Part shown: one piece after another, positions 27,866 through 35,797 of the stretch
Numbering within the stretch: position 1 is the stretch's first letter
How the letters are laid out: every line of letters begins with the position of its first letter
From: Kitasatospora paranensis
GTDB lineage: Bacteria > Actinomycetota > Actinomycetes > Streptomycetales > Streptomycetaceae
DNA: 64,000 nucleotides
Direction: 5' to 3'
Assembly: GCF_039544005.1 (NCBI RefSeq)
Contig: NZ_BAABKV010000001.1
Span: 3,286,001-3,350,000 of the forward strand
Notes under the pieces: generated by a model
What the model saw: the letters and a program-made list of their open reading frames with translations, nothing else
Told to the model about the DNA's origin: nothing
The model's database searches: none
Position numbers and translations under genes: made by a program

Positions 27866-28828
27866 TCAGCCGATGGAGGCACCCGCGTACATCCGGGCGA
27901 TCACGTCCTCGATGGCGGGCTCGCGGACGGAGAGGTCGGCGAGCGGGTAGCGGGCGGCGATCGCGGCGACGATCGGCGCGGCGCTGTCCCGGCTGGGGAA
28001 GGCCAGCCACTGGCGGGGTCCGTCGACCTTGACGGTGCGCGCGCCCGGCACCTCGATCGGCGGGGCGGGCACGGCCAGGTCGACGACCAGGGTGCGTTCG
28101 CTCTCGCCGGTGGCGTGCAGTCCGTCGAGGTCGCCGTCGTGGACGACCCGGCCGTGGTCGATGACCATGACGCGGTCGCAGAGCTGTTCGATGTCGGTCA
28201 GGTCGTGGGTGGTGAGCAGGACGGTGGTGCCCTCCGCCGTGTTGACCTCGCGCAGGAACTGCCGGACTCTGGCCTTGCTGACGACGTCGAGGCCGATGGT
28301 GGGTTCGTCGAGGTAGAGCACCCTCGGGTCGTGCAGCAGGGCGGCGGCGAGGTCGCCGCGCATCCGCTGGCCGAGCGAGAGCTGCCGGACGGGGGTGTCG
28401 AGCAGGCCGCCGAGGTCGAGCAGCTCGACGCACCGGTCGAGGTTGGCCCGGTAGCGGGCGTCCGGGATGCGGTAGATGCGGCGGGCGAGTTCGTAGGAGT
28501 CGCGCAGCGGCAGGTCCCACCAGAGGGTGGTCCGCTGGCCGAAGACGACCCCGATCCGGCGGGCGAGGTGGACGCGGTCGCGGGCGGGGTCGACGCCGGC
28601 GACGCGGAGCCGGCCGCCGGTGGGCACCAGGATGCCGGTGAGCATCTTGACGGTGGTCGATTTGCCGGCGCCGTTGGGGCCGATGTAGCCGACGCACTGA
28701 CCGGCGTCGATGGTGAAGGTCAGGCCGTCGACGGCGGTGACCTCGCGGCGTTCGCGGCGGAACCGGCCGGTCCTGGCACGGACGGTGAAGGTGCGGCGGA
28801 CGTCGTCGAGTTCGATGAGCGGGGACAT
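27866..28828 (-). CDS. ABC exporter ATP-binding protein (ABC-2 type)
   Basis: Cytoplasmic ATPase of 320 residues driving the two permeases encoded upstream. Walker A is GPNGAGKST (50-58), the signature is RQLSLGQRMRGD, Walker B is RVLYLDEPTIGLD and the switch His is in TTHDLTDI. A basic insertion RTGRFRRERRE between the first strand and Walker A and a C-terminal extension of about 90 residues mark the subfamily that pairs with DUF990-type permeases (COG4586/4587/3694, some of which export viologens). Substrate is not known. It is third in a permease-permease-ATPase run, 133 bp after the second permease. Confidence 0.93.
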   Translation of the reverse strand: MSPLIELDDVRRTFTVRARTGRFRRERREVTAVDGLTFTIDAGQCVGYIGPNGAGKSTTVKMLTGILVPTGGRLRVAGVDPARDRVHLARRIGVVFGQRTTLWWDLPLRDSYELARRIYRIPDARYRANLDRCVELLDLGGLLDTPVRQLSLGQRMRGDLAAALLHDPRVLYLDEPTIGLDVVSKARVRQFLREVNTAEGTTVLLTTHDLTDIEQLCDRVMVIDHGRVVHDGDLDGLHATGESERTLVVDLAVPAPPIEVPGARTVKVDGPRQWLAFPSRDSAAPIVAAIAARYPLADLSVREPAIEDVIARMYAGASIG

Positions 28829-28922
28829 GGCAGGGCTCCTTCTCTCCGGGGTGGTGACGGGGTGACGGGATGACGAGTGACGGGGTGACAGGCCCGGTCG
28901 GGGCGGGCGGGGCCGGCGGGAT

Positions 28923-28957
28923 GGTCGGGACGGGCGGGACGGTCGGGACGGGCGGGG
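28923..28957. repeat. 18-bp direct repeat between permease and ATPase genes
   Basis: GGTCGGGACGGGCGGGAC is followed at once by a second copy differing at the end. Just before it, 28853-28890 contains several GTGACGGG-like units. The spacer of 133 bp is unusual inside an otherwise tight transporter operon. Confidence 0.6.
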
Positions 28958-28961
28958 CCGG

Positions 28962-29828
28962 TCAGCTCCCGGTGCCCTGGTAGGCGCGCAGGCCGGCGCG
29001 CCAGGCGAGGCCGGCGGCGAGCACGCAGAGCGCGGCGGCCAGCGGCGAGGCGTACTGGAAGGCGGTCGGCAGGCCGAGCGGGTCGGGCCGGCCGAGGACG
29101 CGAAGGGCGGGCAGCCAGTTGACGAAGGCCAGCGGGAGGCCGAAGACGGTGCCGGCCACGAGTTCCTTGGCGAAGACGGTCGGCGGGTACTGCAGCAGGG
29201 TGGCGCCGCCGTAGGTGAAGGAGTTCTGCATCTCGCGGGCCTCTCCCCACCAGAACTGCACCGCGGAGAAGCCGACGAAGACGCTGCCGAAGATGATGCT
29301 GCCGAAGACCGGCATCACCGCGACGAGCAGGACGCGGTCGGCCGTCCAGTGCACGGGCAGCGCGGTGAGCGACCAGGCGAGGACGGCGGCGGCCTGGACC
29401 GTCCGGCCGAGGCGGCGCAGCGAGAAGCGTTCGGCGCAGAGCTGGGCGAGGACGGGGGCGGGCCGGATGAGCATGGTGTCGAGGGTGCCGGCGCGGATCC
29501 GGTCGCCGAGCGCGTCGACCGAGCCGACGAAGAGGTTGGCGATGCCGAGGGCGAGGGCGGAGGTGCCGTAGAGGAAGCCGAGTTCGGGCAGGGTCCAGCC
29601 GCCGAGGGTGGCGGTGTGACGGAACATCAGGACGATGACCACGAAGTCGAGGGAGGTGGTGGCGGTGTTGGCCAGGAGCATGAGGACGAAGGACGTCCGG
29701 TAGGACAGCAGGGCCCTGGTCCACATGGCGGCGGTCAGCCACCAGACGCGGGCGGCCCAGCGGGCCCGGGCGACGTGGCCGGGGCGGCGCGCCGGGGGCG
29801 CGGCGGGGCCGTGCAGCAGGTCAGCCAC
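28962..29828 (-). CDS. ABC-2 family permease (COG3694-like)
   Basis: Membrane subunit of 288 residues with about six helices: FVLMLLANTATTSLDFVVIV, LGFLYGTSALALGIANLFVG, VQAAAVLAWSLTAL, LLVAVMPVFGSIIFGSVFVG and a final LAAALCVLAAGLAW. The motif DRIRAGTLDTMLIRPAPVLAQL matches the DUF990/ABC-2 permease group. Its GTG start at 29828 overlaps the 3' end of the upstream permease by 8 bp, so the two are translationally coupled and probably heterodimerise, with the downstream ATPase as motor. Confidence 0.88.
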   Translation of the reverse strand: MADLLHGPAAPPARRPGHVARARWAARVWWLTAAMWTRALLSYRTSFVLMLLANTATTSLDFVVIVLMFRHTATLGGWTLPELGFLYGTSALALGIANLFVGSVDALGDRIRAGTLDTMLIRPAPVLAQLCAERFSLRRLGRTVQAAAVLAWSLTALPVHWTADRVLLVAVMPVFGSIIFGSVFVGFSAVQFWWGEAREMQNSFTYGGATLLQYPPTVFAKELVAGTVFGLPLAFVNWLPALRVLGRPDPLGLPTAFQYASPLAAALCVLAAGLAWRAGLRAYQGTGS

Positions 29829-30695
29829 CCTGCACCACCACCTTCCGGGTGGCGGCCGCGAGGACGGCCCGGCCGAGCGCGACCAGGGCGAGGGCCCAGG
29901 CGAGCTGGAAGGCCAGACCGGTGGCGGCGGCCGGGCCGGTGCGGTGGCCGAGCAGGATGTCGGCGGGGATCTGGATCAGACCGGAGAAGGGCAGCACGGC
30001 GGCGGCGGTGCCGAGCGGGCCGGGGAAGAGGGTGATCGGCAGCAGCATGCCGGAGAAGAACAGCGTGACGACCAGGACGAGGGCCCGGACGCCGTCGGAG
30101 TCGTGCAGCCAGAAGCCGGTGAGCGCGACGAGGAACCGCAGGCCGAAGCTGACGACGACGGCGAGCAGCACGGAGAGCAGGAAGGCTCCCCAGACCAGCG
30201 GGTCGCGCGGGATGCGGAGGTGGAAGGCGAGCGCGCCGGCGAGTGCGGGGGCGATACCGCGGGCGAGCAGGTGGAAGGCGGCCCGGCCGAGGTCGCCGGC
30301 GAGCCACCAGCCCTGGAAGTCGACCGGCCGGTAGAGGTCGATCGCGATGTCGCCGGTGCGGAAGCGCTCCTGGATGTCGTCCTGGAAGCCGCCGCCGAAG
30401 ACGGCGACGGTGGCCAGCAGGGCCTGGCTGATCCAGATGAAGGTGACGGCCTGGGCGGTGTCGTAGCCGCCGAGGCCGGGGCGGGCGCGCCAGAGGGCGA
30501 GGAAGGTGTAGGCGAGGACGAAGCCGAAGACGGTGTTGGTGAAGGCGCCGGCGAGGGTGGCGGCGCGGTAGGTGGAGTAGCGGCGGAAGGAGCCGGCCGC
30601 GACGGCCCGGTAGAGGGCGGGGCTCCCGGCGGCGGGGGGCGGGGCGGGGTCGGCCGTGGGTTCGGGGGCGGTCCGAGCTGCACCGATGTCGCCAT
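29821..30695 (-). CDS. ABC-2 family permease (COG4587-like), N-terminal frame break
   Basis: First gene of the exporter operon, about 291 residues. The core begins at LYRAVAAGSFRRYSTYRAATLAG and contains QERFRTGDIAIDLYRPVDFQGWWL, the ABC-2/DUF990 hallmark, plus about six helices. ATG 30695 has AGGAGA 4 bp upstream but opens a different frame from the body; restoring one base in the five-base run at 30664-30668 joins MATSVQLGPPP to EPTADPAPPPAAGSPALYR. As sequenced the body frame begins at GTG 30738, which has no ribosome site. The divergent region up to 30962 should hold both this promoter and that of the second PBP. Confidence 0.86.
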
Positions 30696-30931
30696 GATGT
30701 CTCCTTGTCGACTTTCTGTCGCACGGGTCTGTGCGCATGCGGACGAGGCCGTACCCCGGGCACCGGGGCAGGCCGGAACAGCTCCGACCGGCGGACCCCC
30801 GGGGGTGCGGGGCGGCGGGCGGAGCTGGCTGTCGATTGCTGCGCTATGCGGTTGTCACCTTTCACCGTAGCGCCCGCGGATCGGCACCGCACGGGAATTC
30901 GGCACGCCGGGGCCCGCCAGGCAAAACGCCT

Positions 30932-30956
30932 GATTTGGTATCAAATCGCCCATAAT
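30932..30956 (+). promoter_or_regulatory. Palindrome and -10 element before second PBP
   Basis: GATTTGGTATCAAATC (30932-30947) is a perfect 6-4-6 inverted repeat. Four bases later comes CATAAT (30951-30956), a good -10 hexamer only 6 bp before ATG 30963, implying a leaderless transcript. The palindrome overlaps the -35/spacer region and is a plausible repressor operator. No known consensus is claimed. Confidence 0.55.
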
Positions 30957-30962
30957 CCCCCT

Positions 30963-33374
30963 ATGAGCAGAGCGCAGCGAGCGAGCCACCCCCGCCGCGA
31001 CCGGCAGTCCCGACCCGCGCCGGACGACGCCGCACGCACCGAGCCGCCCACGCAGCGCCGCGCCCCGGGCCTCCCCGACGCCCCCGTCGCGCCCGGCATC
31101 CCCGCCCAGGACCCGCCGCCCGGGCCCGGTCCGCGGCCCTCCCGCCGCGACCGCCGACGGGACCGCCGCACCGCCCGCCGCGACCGGCGCCGCGCCCGCT
31201 CCCGGCTGCGCCGACTGCTGCCGACCTGGCGTCAGACCCTGGTCGGACTGGTCGGATCGGTGCCGCTCGGGGCGGCCGCGTTCGCCGCGCTGTACGTGCT
31301 GGTGCCCGTCCCCGACCCCAACGCGCACGCCGTCGCGCAGAGCAACGTGTACTACTACGCCGACGGCACCACCGAGCTGGGCCGCACCGGCTCGGTCAAC
31401 CGCGAGGACGTCGGCATCGCGCAGATCCCCCTCGACGTCCAGCACGCCGTCGTGTCCGCCGAGGACCGCACCTTCTACCGCAACAAGGGCGTCGACCTGA
31501 AGGGCATGGTCCGCGCGGCCTGGAACAGCGCCACCGGCAAGGGCATCCAGGGCGGCTCCACCATCACCCAGCAGTACGTGAAGAACTACTACCTGACGCA
31601 GGACCAGACCTTCACCCGCAAGGCCCGGGAGCTGTTCATCTCGCTCAAGGTGGACCGGCAGGAGACCAAGGACGAGATCCTCGCCGGCTACCTCAACACC
31701 AGCTACTTCGGCCGCAACGCCTACGGCGTCCAGACCGCCGCGAAGGCCTACTTCGGTGTCGACTCCGCACACCTGACCCTCGCCCAGGGCGCCTACCTCG
31801 CGACCCTGCTGCAGGCCCCCAGCGCCTACGACGTCAAGGCCGCCGGCCCCGCCAACCGCGAGAAGGCCGTGGCCCGTTGGAACTACGTCCTCGACGGCAT
31901 GGTCACCCTCGGCTTCCTCGACGAGAGCACCCGCGAGGCCACCGCCTTCCCCGACGTGCTCGACCCCGAGCCCACCAAGGGCCTCACCGGCCAGGCCGGC
32001 TACCTCGTCGACATCGCCGACGACTACCTCGTCCAGAACGGCGTGCTCGCCGCCGGCGACCTCAAGGCCGGCGGCTGGCGGATCACCACTACTTTCGACA
32101 AGGCCCGCCAGGACGCCTTCGTCGGCGCGGTCAAGCAGGAGCTCACCACCGAGCTCGACCCGAAGGCCCGGCCCGGCACCGACACCGACGTCCGGGTGGC
32201 CGGTGCCTCCGTCGAACCCTCCACCGGCCGGATCGTCGCCGCGTACGGCGGCCCCGACTACGCCGTCCAGCCGTACAACGACGCCCTGCGGCAGGACAAC
32301 CAGGTCGGCTCCACCTTCAAGCCGATCGACCTCGCCGCCGGACTCGAAGGCGACCGCACCACCCAGGACGGCAAGCCGATCACCACCCAGACCCCCTACG
32401 ACGGCACCAGCGGGCGGGCCGTCGTCGGCGGCCCGACCCCCTACGCGCCGCCCAACGAGGACAACGAGAACCACGGCACCATCACCCTGCGCGAGGCCAT
32501 GGTCCACTCCGTCAACGCCGTCTACGCGCAGGAGGGCGTCGACGCCGGCCTCGACAACGTCCGGCGCACGGCGATCCGGCTCGGCCTGCCGGACAGCCTG
32601 CAGGGCATGGACCCGGCCAACACCTCGATGACCCTGGGCACTGCCACCCCCAGCGCCCTCGACCTGGCCGGCGTCTACGCGGCGCTGGCCGCCCACGGCC
32701 AGGCGATCCGCCCCTGGGCGGTCAGCAGGCTGGAGAAGCCGGGCTCCGACGAGGTGCCCGCCCTCCCCGCCCACGACGCCCGGACGGCCGTCGGCCGCAC
32801 CAGCGCCGACGCCGTCACCGACGTGCTGCGCGACGCCGTCGGCCCGCAGGGCACCGGCTCCGCCGTCCAGGCACTCGCCCGGCCCGCCGCCGGCAAGACC
32901 GGCACCACCGACGACAACCGGTCCGCCTGGTTCGCCGGCTACACCCCCGAACTCGCCACCGCAGTAGGCCTGTTCCGGGAAAACACCAAAACCCATGCCA
33001 AGGAGTCGCTGGCCGGGACGGCCGGGTACGAGCGGGTCAACGGCGGCACCTTCCCGGCCCGCATCTGGACCTCCTACATGGGTGCCGCCCTCGCCGGCAC
33101 CCCCGTCCAGCAGTTCGACCTCCAGCCCGGGCCCGGCAACACCCAGCCGCCGGCGTCGCCGACCCCCGCGCCCAAGCCGAAGCCCAAGCCGAAGCCGGTC
33201 AAGCCCAAGGCCGTCCTGCCCAAGCCGAGGGCCACCGTCGCGCGCCCGGCCGCCGCCCCCGCCGCACCGGCCGGACCGCCCGTCCCCTTCCAGCCCGAAG
33301 CGCCGCGGCCCGGCCTGCCCGGCCTCCCCGACCCCGGCCTGCCCGGCGGTGTCACACCGGTCGGACGGCCCTGA
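30963..33374 (+). CDS. Class A penicillin-binding protein, second copy
   Basis: Bifunctional peptidoglycan synthase of 803 residues, paralogous along its whole length to the PBP at 691-3119. A basic Pro/Arg-rich cytoplasmic region of about 90 residues precedes the helix LVGLVGSVPLGAAAFAALYV. The GT51 domain has VSAEDRTFY and GGSTITQQYVKN. The transpeptidase has STFK with Ser450, SVN (HSVNAVYAQ) and KTGTTDDNRSAWF. The C-terminal tail is Lys/Pro-rich (PKPKPKPKPVKPK) then Ala/Pro-rich, where the other PBP has a Gly/Ser tail. No Shine-Dalgarno precedes ATG 30963 but a -10 is adjacent. It matches the PBP next to the GroES-like/DUF3618/Bcp block of S. coelicolor, from memory. Confidence 0.95.
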   Translation: MSRAQRASHPRRDRQSRPAPDDAARTEPPTQRRAPGLPDAPVAPGIPAQDPPPGPGPRPSRRDRRRDRRTARRDRRRARSRLRRLLPTWRQTLVGLVGSVPLGAAAFAALYVLVPVPDPNAHAVAQSNVYYYADGTTELGRTGSVNREDVGIAQIPLDVQHAVVSAEDRTFYRNKGVDLKGMVRAAWNSATGKGIQGGSTITQQYVKNYYLTQDQTFTRKARELFISLKVDRQETKDEILAGYLNTSYFGRNAYGVQTAAKAYFGVDSAHLTLAQGAYLATLLQAPSAYDVKAAGPANREKAVARWNYVLDGMVTLGFLDESTREATAFPDVLDPEPTKGLTGQAGYLVDIADDYLVQNGVLAAGDLKAGGWRITTTFDKARQDAFVGAVKQELTTELDPKARPGTDTDVRVAGASVEPSTGRIVAAYGGPDYAVQPYNDALRQDNQVGSTFKPIDLAAGLEGDRTTQDGKPITTQTPYDGTSGRAVVGGPTPYAPPNEDNENHGTITLREAMVHSVNAVYAQEGVDAGLDNVRRTAIRLGLPDSLQGMDPANTSMTLGTATPSALDLAGVYAALAAHGQAIRPWAVSRLEKPGSDEVPALPAHDARTAVGRTSADAVTDVLRDAVGPQGTGSAVQALARPAAGKTGTTDDNRSAWFAGYTPELATAVGLFRENTKTHAKESLAGTAGYERVNGGTFPARIWTSYMGAALAGTPVQQFDLQPGPGNTQPPASPTPAPKPKPKPKPVKPKAVLPKPRATVARPAAAPAAPAGPPVPFQPEAPRPGLPGLPDPGLPGGVTPVGRP

Positions 33375-33416
33375 CGGCGGCCGGCGCGGACGGTGCGGAC
33401 CGCACGGACGCGGACC

Positions 33417-33796
33417 TCACAGGTACAGCCCCGTCGACCCCTCCGCGCCGGAGAGCCGCTCCGCGGCCACCGCGTGCAGGTCCCGCTCCCGCAGCAGCAC
33501 GTACGTGGCGCCGCGGACCTCGACCTCCAGCTTGTCCTCCGGGTCGTACAGCACCCGGTCGCCCGGCTCCACGGAACGGACGCTCTGGCCGACCGCCACC
33601 GCCTCCGCCCAGGCGCAGCGCCGGGACAGCTCCGCCGTCGCCGGGATCAGGATGCCGCCGGTCGAACGGCGCTCCCCTCACCGGCCTCCGTCCGCACCAG
33701 CACCCGGTCGTGCAACATCCTGATCGGCAGCTTCTCGCCCAGCCGGTCGTGCCGCACTCGGTCGTCCCGGGCGGCCTGCTCGTCGTTCTCGCTCAC
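33417..33796 (-). CDS. GroES-fold protein, one frame break
   Basis: About 126 residues, GroES/Cpn10-like. KLPIRMLHDRVLVRTEAGEG corresponds to the opening PL-x-DRVLV strand of GroES. After restoring one base in the run at 33674-33677 it continues ERRSTGGILIPATAELSRR, then VAVGQSVRSVEPGDRVLYDPED and VLRERDLHAV. It lacks a clear mobile loop like that of true GroES and is not beside a GroEL gene, so it may be a divergent co-chaperone. GTG 33796 is preceded by GAGGG. It converges on the second PBP. Confidence 0.8.
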
Positions 33797-33890
33797 GCCC
33801 TCGACCGTACCCGCCCCGCCGTCCGCGGGTGCACCGCGCCCCGGCAAGCCGAAGGCCGGGACGCCGACGCGCCCCGGCCCACATGACCGA

Positions 33891-34244
33891 TCAGCCCTTG
33901 CGGCGCCGCTTCGCCGACGCCAGCAGCAGCAGCAGCCCGACCCCCACCAGCGCCACCGGCACCACGCGCTCCGCGCGCGGGCGGCCCTTCTCGTCGGTGA
34001 ACTGCGACTTCACCTGCTCGACCGCACCGCTGGCCGCCACGTACACCCGGCCGGCCTTCTGCTCCACCGCCGCCATCGCCCGGGCCTTGGTCTGCGCGAC
34101 CACCGTCGCCGGGTGCACCCGCATCGCCAGCTCGTCCAGGGTCGACGCGAGCCGCGTACGGGCGTGCGTGATGTCCGCCTCGATCTGGGCCGTCGACCGC
34201 GTCTCCACGGTGTCCTTCGTGTTCGCCTCGCCCACGCGGGCCAC
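33891..34244 (-). CDS. DUF3618 protein
   Basis: 117 residues. The DUF3618 segment is STAQIEADITHARTRLASTL, a helix that usually heads small actinobacterial envelope-associated proteins. A long amphipathic helix follows (VVAQTKARAMAAVEQKAGRV), then one transmembrane helix near the C-terminus (VVPVALVGVGLLLLLASA) ending in a basic KRRRKG. The topology suggests a tail-anchored membrane protein. Role unknown. GTG 34244 is the best start; GTG 34235 is an alternative. It is divergent from bcp. Confidence 0.82.
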   Translation of the reverse strand: MARVGEANTKDTVETRSTAQIEADITHARTRLASTLDELAMRVHPATVVAQTKARAMAAVEQKAGRVYVAASGAVEQVKSQFTDEKGRPRAERVVPVALVGVGLLLLLASAKRRRKG

Positions 34245-34377
34245 CCCAATCACTGATGCTGTCCTGTGCGACACCACCAGTCTGTCAGCTCGCCCTGCGC
34301 ATCGCGCAGCACCACCCACCGACAGAGGTAGGTTTGCGGGGGTACGACCACCCGTCCAGCACGAGGAGAGATCCACC

Positions 34378-34854
34378 GTGAGCGAGCGCCTCCAGGCCGG
34401 CGACACCGCCCCCGCCTTCACCCTGCCCGACGCCGACGGCAACCAGGTGTCCCTCGCCGACCACCTCGGCCGCAAGGTGATCGTGTACTTCTACCCGGCC
34501 GCCCTCACCCCCGGCTGCACCACCCAGGCCTGCGACTTCACCGACAACCTGGAGGTCTTCTCCGGCGCCGGGTACGACGTCATCGGCGTCTCCCCCGACA
34601 AGCCGGAGAAACTCGGCAAGTTCCGTGAGACCGAGGATCTCAAGGTCACCCTGGTCTCCGACGTCGACAAGGCCGTCCTGGAGGCGTACGGCGCCTACGG
34701 CGAGAAGAAGCTGTACGGCAAGACGGTGGTCGGCGTGATCCGCTCCACCGTCGTCGTCGACGAGCAGGGCAAGGTCGAGCACGCCCTCTACAACGTCAAG
34801 GCGACCGGTCACGTCGCCAAGCTGCTGCGTGACCTGAAGATCGCCACCGCCTGA
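34378..34854 (+). CDS. bcp: Thiol peroxidase, BCP/PrxQ type
   Basis: Peroxiredoxin of 158 residues reducing hydrogen and alkyl peroxides with thioredoxin. The motif LTPGCTTQACDF holds peroxidatic Cys47 and resolving Cys52, the five-residue spacing of atypical two-Cys BCP enzymes. Flanking PAFTLPDADG, GVSPDKPEKLGKF and GVIRSTVVVDEQG are standard. GTG 34378 has GAGGAGAG about 9 bp upstream. It appears monocistronic with its own terminator. Confidence 0.95.
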   Translation: MSERLQAGDTAPAFTLPDADGNQVSLADHLGRKVIVYFYPAALTPGCTTQACDFTDNLEVFSGAGYDVIGVSPDKPEKLGKFRETEDLKVTLVSDVDKAVLEAYGAYGEKKLYGKTVVGVIRSTVVVDEQGKVEHALYNVKATGHVAKLLRDLKIATA

Positions 34855-34873
34855 CGCCCCGGCACCCCCGCCC

Positions 34874-34915
34874 GCGGCGGCCCCGACCGACCCACCGGTC
34901 GGCCGGGGCCGCCGC
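34874..34915 (+). terminator. Terminator after bcp
   Basis: GCGGCGGCCCCG pairs with CGGGGCCGCCGC around an inner ACCGACC/GGTCGG stem. It starts 20 bp after the bcp stop. Confidence 0.75.
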
Positions 34916-35052
34916 GCTGTGTCACCGTCATGTCCCGGTGGGGTCAGGGAACGGACAGCGCCCCGCGCGGGCGCCCGTCCGGCCCCTAGCGTGCTGTGCA
35001 CCGGGTCCAGCAGCCCGGCAGTCCCAGCCACCACGCCACCGGGAGACCCGCC

Positions 35053-35731
35053 GTGCCCAGTCTCGGACCCCGCACCGCCCGCACCCTGCTCGCCGCCGGC
35101 TCGCTCGCCGCCGCGCTGGCCCTCACCGCCTGTGACCCCAGCGGTGGCACCGACGCCGCCGCGACCGCCCCTCCTCCGCCGCCGCGACCACGGCGAGCAC
35201 CGCCGCATCCACCGCACCGGTGGCGCCGCCCTCCTCCCCGGCCGCCGCGCCGCCGCGCAGTGCCGCCGCGAGCGCGGGCGCCGGCCGGGGCAGGCACCGG
35301 CTGGCCGCCGGCGCGACCGCCGGCGGCCTCACCAGAGCCACCGGCCAGGACGCCGTCAGCGACGTCCCGGTCGACCCGGGCGAGATGCGGGCCGGCATGA
35401 ACCTCGTCGTCGAGAACTACCTCGGCGGCGGGCGGCGGATCCTGTTCGTCGGTGTGGACAACGTCCCCGAGGACCCGAACAAGCGCCGCGAGTACCTGTG
35501 GCGCGGCCTGATCGACTACGCCGCGGGCAACGGCGCCACCGGCACCCCGGGCACCGGCACCCCTACCCGGCCGGCCCGCTCGGCGGGTCGCTGGAGTGCC
35601 TGCCGTACGGCGCCGACGCGCTCTGCGGCTGGGCCGACACCACCACCGCCGCCGTCGCGTACTTCCCGAGGACGGCACCCGCCGCCGCGGCCCGGACCTT
35701 CGCCGCGATGCGCTCCGACCTGGAGCACTGA
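35053..35731 (+). CDS. Putative lipoprotein, two frame breaks
   Basis: About 226 residues. A signal peptide with LAAALALTAC lipobox predicts a lipid-anchored exported protein. An Ala/Ser/Thr/Pro-rich linker follows. The conserved part contains AVSDVPVDPGEMRAGMNLVV, RRILFVGVDNVPEDPNKRRE and, after the second break, SLECLPYGADALCGWADTTT with two cysteines, then TFAAMRSDLEH at the end. Breaks lie in C-runs 35168-35171 and 35560-35563. No family with known function was recognised. The two C-terminal Cys may form a disulphide. It converges on the chitinase. Confidence 0.72.
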
Positions 35732-35797
35732 GCCCGCACGCAGCGGTGGCGGCCGACCCCGACCGGGTCGACCGCCACCGCCGTTCCTCACCTCAGG

